5,257 bases of DNA from Planctomycetota bacterium (GTDB lineage Bacteria > Planctomycetota > Phycisphaerae > Phycisphaerales > UBA1924), in contig JAEYNG010000001.1 of assembly GCA_023412695.1 (NCBI GenBank), positions 1 to 5,257 of the forward strand, given 5' to 3'. The notes under the pieces were generated by a model that saw only the letters and a program-made list of their open reading frames with translations, searched no databases and was not told where the DNA came from. The translations under genes were made by a program, and so were the position numbers. Of this stretch, positions 1 through 5,257 are shown one piece after another. Each line of letters opens with the position of its first letter. Within the stretch, counting starts at the first letter, position 1.

Positions 1-1974
1 CCCGAGCGGCACGGCCGTCGCGTGGACCTCTATGGTCCACACGCCCGCCTCCGGGGCGTCAACACGCACCTGCTCGATGTTGTTGACGTGGTCCTCCTGC
101 GTGCGGACGGCGGCCGCGTTCAGGCTCGCCGGGTTCAGCGTCCACGGATAGTGCCGAGTCCCGCCGGGCGAATACACCTTCAGATCGAGGTCGTTGACCA
201 GCGACGGGATGACATTCGGGGTGCCGGACGGGTCGTCCCATGCCGCGGTGACGACAAGCGGTGCCGAGCCGGCGGGGACTGTGATTGTGTAGATGTCCAC
301 GAACTGCTGGCTGAGCTCACCCTCCGTGACCGCCCCGCTGCGCAGCAGGTCGATGGCCGCGTCGGCGCGGATCGAGCCGTAACCGAACTTGTAATCCGGC
401 CCCGTGTTCCCGCGATCGACGGCGCTCTGCGCCAGCAGAACCTTCAGCGTCGAGTTCCGCGGCAGGGGCTCGCCGGGCCGCAGCGCCTTCCAGTCCTGCA
501 GGATCAAAGCCGAAATGCCCGCCGCGGTCGGTGAGGCCATGGACGTTCCGCAGAGCACCGAATACGAGGTGTTGCTCCCATTCGAGCAGCTCGTCACGCC
601 GAAGTCCCCGCTGCTCTGACAGCCGGGGGCGGAGAAGTCCGGCTTCAGGCGGCCGTCATCGGTCGGCCCCCAGCCGCTGAAGTCCGTCATCGAATCGTTG
701 TTGGCATTGAGCGCGCCGATCGAGAGATGATTCTTTGCGCCGCCCGGGGGGCCGATCGTCCGGAACCCGCCGTTGACGTCGCAGCGTCCGCCCTGCTCGT
801 TGCCCGCGGCCCAGACCACGCGGAACCCCTCGCCCGCCGAGTTGCTCAGACTGCCGCGGACGATCGAGTCGATCACTCCGTCGGTCACGCCGTAATCACC
901 GTGCCAGGTGCACGAGAAGCCGTTGTTGTTGACGTTGGTGCCGATCGAGTTGTTGGAGATCTCCGCGCCCATCCCGATCGCAAGGTTGTAATCGGCTTCG
1001 ATGTCGCCGGGATTGGTGTAGAGGAACTCGCCGCTGGCGTTGAGCCCGGCGGAGAGCAGTGTCACACCGGGCGCCATGCCGCGGTTCGCCCCGCCGCTCG
1101 CTGCGCCGTTGCCGCCGATCGTTCCTGCCACGTGCGTCGGGTGCGTGGAAGTCCCGTCCCCATCGATCACGGTCAGCCGGCCGCCGAAATCCACGTGCCC
1201 CGCACGCGCGGCGCCGCCGTCGAACACGAACACCGTCACGCCCGTGCCGTCGAGGTTGTACGGCGCGGCGTTGACCTGATCCACGTGCGTGATCGCCCGG
1301 TTCTCCGCGTTGGTGCTCGTCAGCAGCGGCAGCGCGGGCTCCACCCACTGCACCATGTCCTGCGCGGCCAGCGTCGGCACGGACGACAGCGGCGCCTCGA
1401 CGACCATCGCGTTCATCGACTCGAGCGTCGAGCGGACGACGCCGCCGAGCTTCTGCACCTCCGCCGCGGCCGCGGCGGCGGTCGCCCCATCCGCGTGCAG
1501 CAGCACGCACAGCGCCACGATCGGGTCGACATTGCCGGCGGCTTTCGCCGTGCCGTGCGTCACCATCCCGGACAGGTCCCGGGCAGCCAGCCGCGGGTGG
1601 ATCTTCCAGCCCGCATTAATCTCCTGCGCGCCTGTCACCAGACCGCTATTGCGGATCGCCGCGGCATCGAGCTTCGCCGTGTCAATGCCCGCAAAGAACG
1701 CCATCCCCCCGACCGGCGCGCCCAGCCGCAGTCCCGCCCCCGCCAGCGCCGCCCTATCGCCCTCGGTCGGGACGCGAGAGAGCTGCACAACGACGTGCGA
1801 TGCGCCCGCCTTCGCCACACGGGCGAAGACCGCGACAGCGTCCTTCTCCGGCATGAACGCCGGTGCGTCCGTGGCCTGCCACTGCACCTGCGCCTGAACC
1901 GGCGCGGCCAGCCCGGCGGACAGAGCAAGCATCATGGGAACGATCAACGTCGCGGATGCGGTCCGGTTCTTCAC
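1..1974 (-). CDS. Secreted subtilisin-like serine protease (peptidase S8), KP-43-like architecture, 3' end outside window
   Basis: This is an exported endopeptidase; 658 residues are visible and no stop is reached before the window edge. Seen: the GTG start at 1974 is preceded by GGAG seven bases upstream. Residues 1-28 form a signal peptide (KNR n-region, hydrophobic core with MMLALSAGLAA, likely cleavage VQA|Q after residue 28). Residues about 50-225 look like a pro-region with two inhibitor-like units. The S8 catalytic set is complete: Asp252 (VFVFDGGA), His281 (PTHVAGT), oxyanion Asn392 (WAAGNE) and nucleophile Ser478 (CGTSMASP). From about residue 545 comes a beta-sandwich domain with WDDPSG, LVNDLDLKVYSPGG and WTIEVHA, the pattern known from the C-terminal domain of KP-43-type subtilases. 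Five Cys in the catalytic part (355, 398, 452, 463, 475) could form disulfides after export. Inferred: it is autoprocessed and degrades extracellular or periplasmic protein. The physiological substrate is unknown. Further C-terminal domains, such as an anchor or sorting signal, may lie beyond position 1. Confidence 0.95.
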   Translation of the reverse strand, partial: MKNRTASATLIVPMMLALSAGLAAPVQAQVQWQATDAPAFMPEKDAVAVFARVAKAGASHVVVQLSRVPTEGDRAALAGAGLRLGAPVGGMAFFAGIDTAKLDAAAIRNSGLVTGAQEINAGWKIHPRLAARDLSGMVTHGTAKAAGNVDPIVALCVLLHADGATAAAAAAEVQKLGGVVRSTLESMNAMVVEAPLSSVPTLAAQDMVQWVEPALPLLTSTNAENRAITHVDQVNAAPYNLDGTGVTVFVFDGGAARAGHVDFGGRLTVIDGDGTSTHPTHVAGTIGGNGAASGGANRGMAPGVTLLSAGLNASGEFLYTNPGDIEADYNLAIGMGAEISNNSIGTNVNNNGFSCTWHGDYGVTDGVIDSIVRGSLSNSAGEGFRVVWAAGNEQGGRCDVNGGFRTIGPPGGAKNHLSIGALNANNDSMTDFSGWGPTDDGRLKPDFSAPGCQSSGDFGVTSCSNGSNTSYSVLCGTSMASPTAAGISALILQDWKALRPGEPLPRNSTLKVLLAQSAVDRGNTGPDYKFGYGSIRADAAIDLLRSGAVTEGELSQQFVDIYTITVPAGSAPLVVTAAWDDPSGTPNVIPSLVNDLDLKVYSPGGTRHYPWTLNPASLNAAAVRTQEDHVNNIEQVRVDAPEAGVWTIEVHATAVPLG

Positions 1975-1981
1975 GCGGGTT

Positions 1982-1988
1982 CTCCCTC
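1982..1988 (-). promoter_or_regulatory. Ribosome-binding site of the S8 protease, fixing its GTG start
   Basis: On the minus strand the sequence GAGGGAG ends seven bases before the GTG at 1974. This is the best Shine-Dalgarno match near the gene's 5' end. The GTG start also gives a well-formed signal peptide, whereas the next in-frame ATG codons (residues 14 and 15) fall inside the hydrophobic core and would remove the positive n-region. Confidence 0.75.
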
Positions 1989-2004
1989 TTTCAATGGATG
2001 AATC

Positions 2005-2018
2005 GGCCAGAAATGGCC
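2005..2018. repeat. Small perfect dyad in the 5' leader of the S8 protease
   Basis: GGCCA-GAAA-TGGCC is a perfect five-base-pair inverted repeat around four bases. It lies 31 bases before the protease start and 17 bases before its Shine-Dalgarno site. GGCCAG also recurs as a direct repeat at 2005-2010 and 2015-2020, ten bases apart, about one helical turn. It could be a protein-binding site or a leader hairpin, but five pairs in GC-rich DNA can arise by chance. Confidence 0.3.
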
Positions 2019-2202
2019 AGATGGGGTTCGTACACGCCACTCGCTGGACCCCCGCGACACGGCGGAGCGGTCGATAACACATCCAAGGGCACGCGGCGAG
2101 TTCGCGGCCCTTGCGAACCAAGGCACAGAACCCCCAAGATGACACAACCAACGCCTCACCCGACCGGGTGCGGCGTGCTGTACGAATCAAACATGAACCC
2201 GG

Positions 2203-2222
2203 TTCGCTTCGGGGCAAGCGAA
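2203..2222 (-). terminator. Possible transcription terminator hairpin downstream of lpdA
   Basis: The sequence TTCGCTTCGGGGCAAGCGAA forms a perfect seven-pair stem (2203-2209 with 2216-2222) around a six-base loop. It starts about 32 bases after the lpdA stop codon. In the direction of lpdA transcription it is followed by GGGTTCATGTTTG, which lacks a proper U-run, so it is not a textbook intrinsic terminator. It may act as a 3'-end stabilising hairpin, or work with Rho. On the plus strand the stem can extend by a G-T and a G-C pair. Confidence 0.35.
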
Positions 2223-2254
2223 TCACCGGACTTTCTCCAGCCCGCTGGTTTGCG

Positions 2255-3820
2255 TCAGGCGTGAATGGCCCGGCCCTCGGCGGCCAGGGCCGCCTCGTGC
2301 ATGGCCTCGTGCATCGTCGGGTGCGCGTGGACCGTGCAGATCAGTTCCTCGGTCGTCGCTTCCAGCCGGCGGGCCAGCGTCATCTCCGCGATGAGCTCGG
2401 TCGCCTGGTCGCCGATGATGTGGGCCCCAAGGATCTCGCCCCGCGGCAGGCCACGGATGATCTTCACAAACCCGTCGGTGTGCGCCGCCGCGATCGCCTT
2501 GCCATGGGCCGTGAAGTTGTACTTCCCGACCTCGTAGTCCTTGCCCTTGACCATGCCGTCGGCGATGAGCTTCTGCTCCGTGAAGCCGACGCTGGCAACC
2601 TGCGGGATGCAGTAAGTGCACCCTGGGATGACCGTGTAGTTGATGGGGATCGGCTCGTGGTGCCACTTCTTGGCGCGCCAGGCGATGCGCTCGACACAGA
2701 TGATCGCCTCTTCGCTCGCGACGTGCGCGAGCCACGGCGGGCCGATGACGTCGCCCACGGCGTAGACGCCCGGGAGGTTGGTCTTGTAGTCGATCGCCTC
2801 GTCCTTCGTCGCGCCCGGCTTGTAGTCGGTGACGATGTGGCCGCGATCGATCTTCAGGCCAAGCTTGTCGTCGCACAGGCCGTCGGTGCGGCCGACGACA
2901 CCGATGGCCAGCAGCACGCGGTCGGCCTCGAGCGTCTGCTTCTTGCTGTCGTCGGCCTTTCCGTTGGCGAACGGCGCGACCGTGACCTTCACGCCGTTAG
3001 CGGTCTTCTCAACCGCCGTGGTCGTGGTACTCAGCATGAACTTCATGCCGTGCTTGGAGTAGATCTTCTCGATCGCCTTGGAGACGTCCTGGTCCTCGAC
3101 CGGCAGGAGGCGGTCCATCATCTCGACAACCGTGACCTCGGTGCCCATCGAGTGATAGAAGTATGCGAACTCCATTCCGATCGCGCCCGCGCCGACCACG
3201 ATCAGTTTCTTCGGCTGCTGCTTGTTGAACATCGCCTCGCGGGCCCCCCAGATGCGGTCGCCGTCGAACTTCGCGAACGGGAGGTCGCGTGCGACCGAGC
3301 CCGTCGCCACCACGCAGTGGTCGCAGGTGATCGTCTGGGTCGTCTTGCCGGGCTTGGCGGGCGCGCTGGTCAGCTCCTCCTTGACCTCGCACTCCTGCAC
3401 CTCGATCGTCACCTTCGCCTTGCCGGCCGCGCCCTCGGCCTTGACGATCTTCGCGTTGCCGACAAGGTGCGCAATCTTGTTCTTCTTGAACAGGAACCCG
3501 ATCCCGTTGTTCAGCTTGCTCGCCACGTCGCGAGACCGCCCGATAATCCGGTCCCAGTCGAGTCCGATCTCCCCACCGATCTTCAGCCCCCAGAACGACT
3601 GGTCTTCTTTCTTCTTCAGCTTCTCGACGAGCTCGGCGTTTGCGAGCAGGCTCTTGCTGGGGATGCACCCCCAGTTCAGGCACACGCCGCCGAGCTTCGC
3701 CCGCTCGACGCACGCCACCTTGTACCCGAGCTGCGCAGCGCGGATCGCCCCGACATACCCCGCGGGCCCGCCGCCAATGACAACGACATCGAAGTGGTTA
3801 CCAGCTGCATTCTCGGCCAC
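2255..3820 (-). CDS. lpdA: Dihydrolipoyl dehydrogenase (E3 component)
   Basis: This cytoplasmic FAD enzyme reoxidises protein-bound dihydrolipoamide with NAD+ for pyruvate and 2-oxoglutarate dehydrogenase complexes and glycine cleavage. Seen in the 521 residues: FAD-binding GGGPAG (16-21); redox disulfide Cys47/Cys52 in GGVCLNWGCIPSK; NAD-binding GAGAIG (210-215) with acidic Glu233 closing the second strand, typical of NAD+ rather than NADP+ preference; second FAD motif GVYAVGD (351-357); and the C-terminal dimerisation domain with the His500/Glu505 dyad in HAHPTMHE. The protein is longer than the usual 460-480 residues because of charged insertions at about 143-163 and 284-297 and extra sequence near 68-88. 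The GTG at 3820 is chosen because AGGAG sits seven bases upstream and the FAD motif then begins at residue 16; an in-frame TTG at 3868 lacks this support and would add an Arg-rich tail. No E1 or E2 gene is adjacent in the window. Confidence 0.97.
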   Translation of the reverse strand: MAENAAGNHFDVVVIGGGPAGYVGAIRAAQLGYKVACVERAKLGGVCLNWGCIPSKSLLANAELVEKLKKKEDQSFWGLKIGGEIGLDWDRIIGRSRDVASKLNNGIGFLFKKNKIAHLVGNAKIVKAEGAAGKAKVTIEVQECEVKEELTSAPAKPGKTTQTITCDHCVVATGSVARDLPFAKFDGDRIWGAREAMFNKQQPKKLIVVGAGAIGMEFAYFYHSMGTEVTVVEMMDRLLPVEDQDVSKAIEKIYSKHGMKFMLSTTTTAVEKTANGVKVTVAPFANGKADDSKKQTLEADRVLLAIGVVGRTDGLCDDKLGLKIDRGHIVTDYKPGATKDEAIDYKTNLPGVYAVGDVIGPPWLAHVASEEAIICVERIAWRAKKWHHEPIPINYTVIPGCTYCIPQVASVGFTEQKLIADGMVKGKDYEVGKYNFTAHGKAIAAAHTDGFVKIIRGLPRGEILGAHIIGDQATELIAEMTLARRLEATTEELICTVHAHPTMHEAMHEAALAAEGRAIHA

Positions 3821-3827
3821 GGAGCGT

Positions 3828-3832
3828 CTCCT
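3828..3832 (-). promoter_or_regulatory. Ribosome-binding site of lpdA, fixing its GTG start
   Basis: A perfect AGGAG on the minus strand, inside TTTCAGGAGACG, ends seven bases before the GTG at 3820. It decides between this GTG and the in-frame TTG 48 bases further upstream. Confidence 0.85.
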
Positions 3833-3905
3833 GAAATGGGCCCTCTGGCCCGCGATTCGCACTTGCAATCCACCCGGCGGTGGTCCCCCCGGCTGGCGGG
3901 GGCAC

Positions 3906-3911
3906 AGTATA
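3906..3911 (-). promoter_or_regulatory. Candidate -10 element for lpdA
   Basis: TATACT on the minus strand matches the sigma-70 -10 consensus at five of six positions and stands out in a GC-rich background. It lies about 86 bases before the lpdA start. The hexamer at 17-base spacing is GCGGGT, which is not a -35 element, so the call rests on the -10 match alone. Confidence 0.25.
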
Positions 3912-4133
3912 GGGTCGCCGGCCCTCCGACCCGCCCTCGCGCCCTTTCAGCGACGGATCGCGTTGCGAGCGGGAACATGCAACTGTGTCCCGCGTTCCTG
4001 CATATAGACCGGGGGCCCGCCGCCGGCACATTCGTTGCCCGGTCAGGATGGCGCGGCGCTCGTGTCGGTTGGCGTGGTCATATGAGTCGGAGAACCGTCT
4101 CGAAGCGCTTGCACCGCACATGCAGCAAGCGGT

Positions 4134-4137
4134 GGAG
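4134..4137 (+). promoter_or_regulatory. Ribosome-binding site of the second protease, deciding its start
   Basis: GGAG within GGTGGAG ends six bases before the ATG at 4144. An in-frame ATG at 4120 has no Shine-Dalgarno sequence in front of it and would add eight mostly polar residues before the signal peptide, so 4144 is preferred. Confidence 0.65.
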
Positions 4138-4143
4138 CATCGC

Positions 4144-5257
4144 ATGAACGGTCGCATGGTCTTCCAGTTCCTCGCCGCGGCGGCGCTCTGCGCCCCTGCG
4201 CACGCAACGTCTGGGCCTAAGTCCCCGGTCGCGGCTCAGGCAACGGAGACACCCGAGGTCCGCACCAAGGCCGGGCACGCGATCCAGCTCACCAACCGCC
4301 GCGACGACATCATCTACATCAAGTTCCGCGATGGTCTGAACGTTCGCCTGCGCGATGGCGTGCTGACGGACCTCGGCACGAAGGACCTCGCCGAGGCCGC
4401 GGCCGTCATCGCCAAGCACGCCGCGACCCCCGCGTCCTGGTCCCGCGTCCACGACGCCGCCGAAGACCTGCTCGACCACTTCCGCGCCGTCGCCACCGCG
4501 AACCTCGGCCGCGCCACCTGCGACCACAACACGGAGTTCCACCTCACGCTCACCGCGCCGAGCAAGGCCGCACGCGACCAGGCGTTGGCGGACTTCAACG
4601 CCCTCGGCTGCGTGGAGATCGCCCTCGGTGTGCCCCTTCCGATCGCACCGCCTGTCCCGCCGAACCTGCAGGGCTCGCAGGGTTACCTCAACCCCGCCAC
4701 CGCCGGCGTCGGCGCAACACAAGTCTGGGGCTGGCCCGGCGGCACCGGCGGCAACTGCCGCGTCGTGGACCTCGAGTACTCCTGGAACCTCAACCACCTC
4801 GACCTGCCGACGGTCACCCGCATCGGCCCTGCCGGCGCGGATCCTTTCAACGACACGAACCACGGCACCGCCGTGCTCGGCCAGCTCGTCTCTCGCGACA
4901 ACGGCAACGGCACCAAGGGCATCTGCTACGACGCAACGGGCCACGTCGTCCCGACGTTCCGGAACAACAACTGGAATGTGGGCGGGGCGATCACGACCGC
5001 GATGACGGTGCTGACCGCCGGCGATGTCATCATCATCGAGCAGCAAACCGACGGCCCGCTGTACGACGGTTCATCGCAGTTCGGCCTCGTGCCGGTCGAG
5101 TGGTATCAACCTTGGTACAACGCGATTGTCACCGCCGTCGGCAACGGTGTCGCAGTTGCCGAAGCCGCGGGCAACGGCAGCCAGAACCTCGATACCTCGA
5201 CCTACACCACCGGCAACGGCGGCCACTGGCCCTTCCTGACTGCGAACGACTCCTGCG
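4144..5257 (+). CDS. Second secreted subtilase-like serine protease (peptidase S8), 3' end outside window
   Basis: This is an exported protease of a different S8 branch from the one at 1-1974; 371 codons are visible. Seen: residues 1-21 form a signal peptide (MNGR n-region, core VFQFLAAAALCAP, likely cleavage AHA|T). Residues about 22-165 are a pro-region without a recognised motif. A linker QGSQGYLNPATAGVGA leads into the catalytic domain, with Asp209 in CRVVDLEYSWNLNHLDL, His240 in NHGTAVLGQL and the oxyanion Asn344 in EAAGNGSQNLD. The Asp-His spacing of 31 is close to subtilisin (32 to 64). The motifs GDVIIIEQQ and VEWYQPWYNAI between them recur, as far as I recall, in a family of bacterial S8 peptidases. 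The catalytic Ser (GTS-type motif) must lie after 5257, so activity cannot be confirmed here. The start is supported by GGAG six bases upstream. It is transcribed away from lpdA. Substrate and location after export are unknown. Confidence 0.88.
   Translation, partial: MNGRMVFQFLAAAALCAPAHATSGPKSPVAAQATETPEVRTKAGHAIQLTNRRDDIIYIKFRDGLNVRLRDGVLTDLGTKDLAEAAAVIAKHAATPASWSRVHDAAEDLLDHFRAVATANLGRATCDHNTEFHLTLTAPSKAARDQALADFNALGCVEIALGVPLPIAPPVPPNLQGSQGYLNPATAGVGATQVWGWPGGTGGNCRVVDLEYSWNLNHLDLPTVTRIGPAGADPFNDTNHGTAVLGQLVSRDNGNGTKGICYDATGHVVPTFRNNNWNVGGAITTAMTVLTAGDVIIIEQQTDGPLYDGSSQFGLVPVEWYQPWYNAIVTAVGNGVAVAEAAGNGSQNLDTSTYTTGNGGHWPFLTANDSC

Larger units (their letters stand above)
1975..2254. other. 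Intergenic spacer between lpdA and the S8 protease
   Basis: This 280-base gap separates two genes on the same (minus) strand. Neither strand shows a credible gene with a start, ribosome-binding site and recognisable product. It contains a hairpin about 30 bases after the lpdA stop, and the leader dyad and ribosome-binding site of the protease at the other end. The size of the gap and the hairpin suggest that the protease has its own promoter. I could not identify a convincing -35/-10 pair; TGTTAT in the minus-strand sequence near 2070 has no matching -35. Confidence 0.6.
3821..4143. other. Divergent intergenic region between lpdA and the second protease
   Basis: This 323-base gap lies between head-to-head genes and must contain promoters for both directions. 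I see no credible annotated-type gene in it. It is GC-rich, with a few AT islands that stand out: TATACT on the minus strand (3911-3906), CATATAGA on the plus strand (4001-4008) and CATATG (4079-4084). None has a convincing -35 TTGACA-like partner at 16-18 bases. A short GC hairpin (CCCCC 3886-3890 with GGGGG 3898-3902) lies between the TATACT and lpdA. A 21-codon frame at 4082-4147 is treated as a finding, not as a gene. Confidence 0.6.

Noticed and set aside
727..2001. A 424-codon plus-strand open frame antisense to the first protease.
   Set aside because: The minus strand encodes a complete subtilase catalytic domain here. The plus-strand translation is low-complexity Arg/His/Val/Ala-rich sequence without recognisable features.
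2157..2170. Inverted repeat CACCC-GACC-GGGTG in the spacer after lpdA.
   Set aside because: Only five pairs in GC-rich DNA, with no U-run and no positional relation to a gene end or start that would give it a role.
3821..3868. A 16-residue N-terminal extension of lpdA from an in-frame TTG at 3868.
   Set aside because: No Shine-Dalgarno precedes it, the added residues are Arg-rich and unlike E3 N-termini, and the GTG at 3820 has a perfect AGGAG at ideal spacing.
4003..4008. TATAGA as a -10 element for the second protease.
   Set aside because: It matches only four of six consensus positions, and the hexamer 17 bases upstream (CAACTG) is not a -35 element.
4048..4143. An upstream extension of the second protease from in-frame ATG codons at 4048 or 4120.
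   Set aside because: The frame stays open and part of it looks protein-like, but it would bury the signal peptide, and G/C at third positions is lower than in the gene. No suitable ribosome-binding site precedes either ATG.
2111..4147. A very long plus-strand open frame (about 678 codons) antisense to lpdA.
   Set aside because: It lies over the complete lpdA gene, whose motifs are unmistakable. The translation is Arg/Asp/Leu/Val-rich with no domain, and no ribosome-binding site supports its start. It results from GC-rich codon bias on the opposite strand.
4078..5046. A 322-codon minus-strand open frame antisense to the second protease.
   Set aside because: The plus strand encodes a signal peptide and S8 motifs in order. 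The antisense product is Val/Arg/Gly/Ala-rich without a domain, and would cross the divergent promoter region.

Overview
The window is a GC-rich bacterial chromosomal segment with three protein genes: two secreted serine proteases, both cut off by the window edges, flanking one complete housekeeping flavoenzyme. Strong G/C bias at third codon positions, GTG starts on two genes and readable Shine-Dalgarno sites all point to a high-GC bacterium. The style of the proteins (a subtilase with a KP-43-like C-terminal domain, a second subtilase with the motifs VDLEYSWNLNHLDL and HGTAVLG, and an enlarged dihydrolipoyl dehydrogenase) would fit a planctomycete, perhaps of the Phycisphaerae type, or a myxobacterium-like organism. 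This is an impression from protein style only and has not been tested by any search.

Layout. Positions 1-1974 (minus strand) hold a subtilisin-family (S8) endopeptidase of at least 658 residues. It has a signal peptide, a long N-terminal pro-region that looks like two successive inhibitor-type domains, a complete Asp/His/Asn/Ser catalytic set, and the beginning of a C-terminal beta-sandwich domain; its end lies beyond position 1. A 280-base spacer (1975-2254) contains a hairpin shortly after the upstream gene's stop and a small dyad just before the protease's ribosome-binding site. Positions 2255-3820 (minus strand) hold lpdA, dihydrolipoyl dehydrogenase (E3), 521 residues and complete. A 323-base spacer (3821-4143) separates the divergent genes; it must carry the promoters for both directions, but only weak -10-like elements can be seen. 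Positions 4144-5257 (plus strand) hold the first 371 codons of a second, clearly different secreted S8 protease whose catalytic Ser lies outside the window.

How the genes relate. lpdA is central metabolism: it reoxidises lipoyl groups for the 2-oxoacid dehydrogenase complexes and the glycine cleavage system. No E1, E2 or lipoyl-domain gene is visible beside it, so it appears to stand alone. The two proteases are exported degradative or processing enzymes with no evident functional link to lpdA or to each other; they belong to different subtilase branches and do not look like a recent tandem duplication. I found no mobile element, tRNA, rRNA, CRISPR array or convincing novel multi-gene system. 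The long open frames antisense to lpdA and the proteases are by-products of the GC-rich codon usage.
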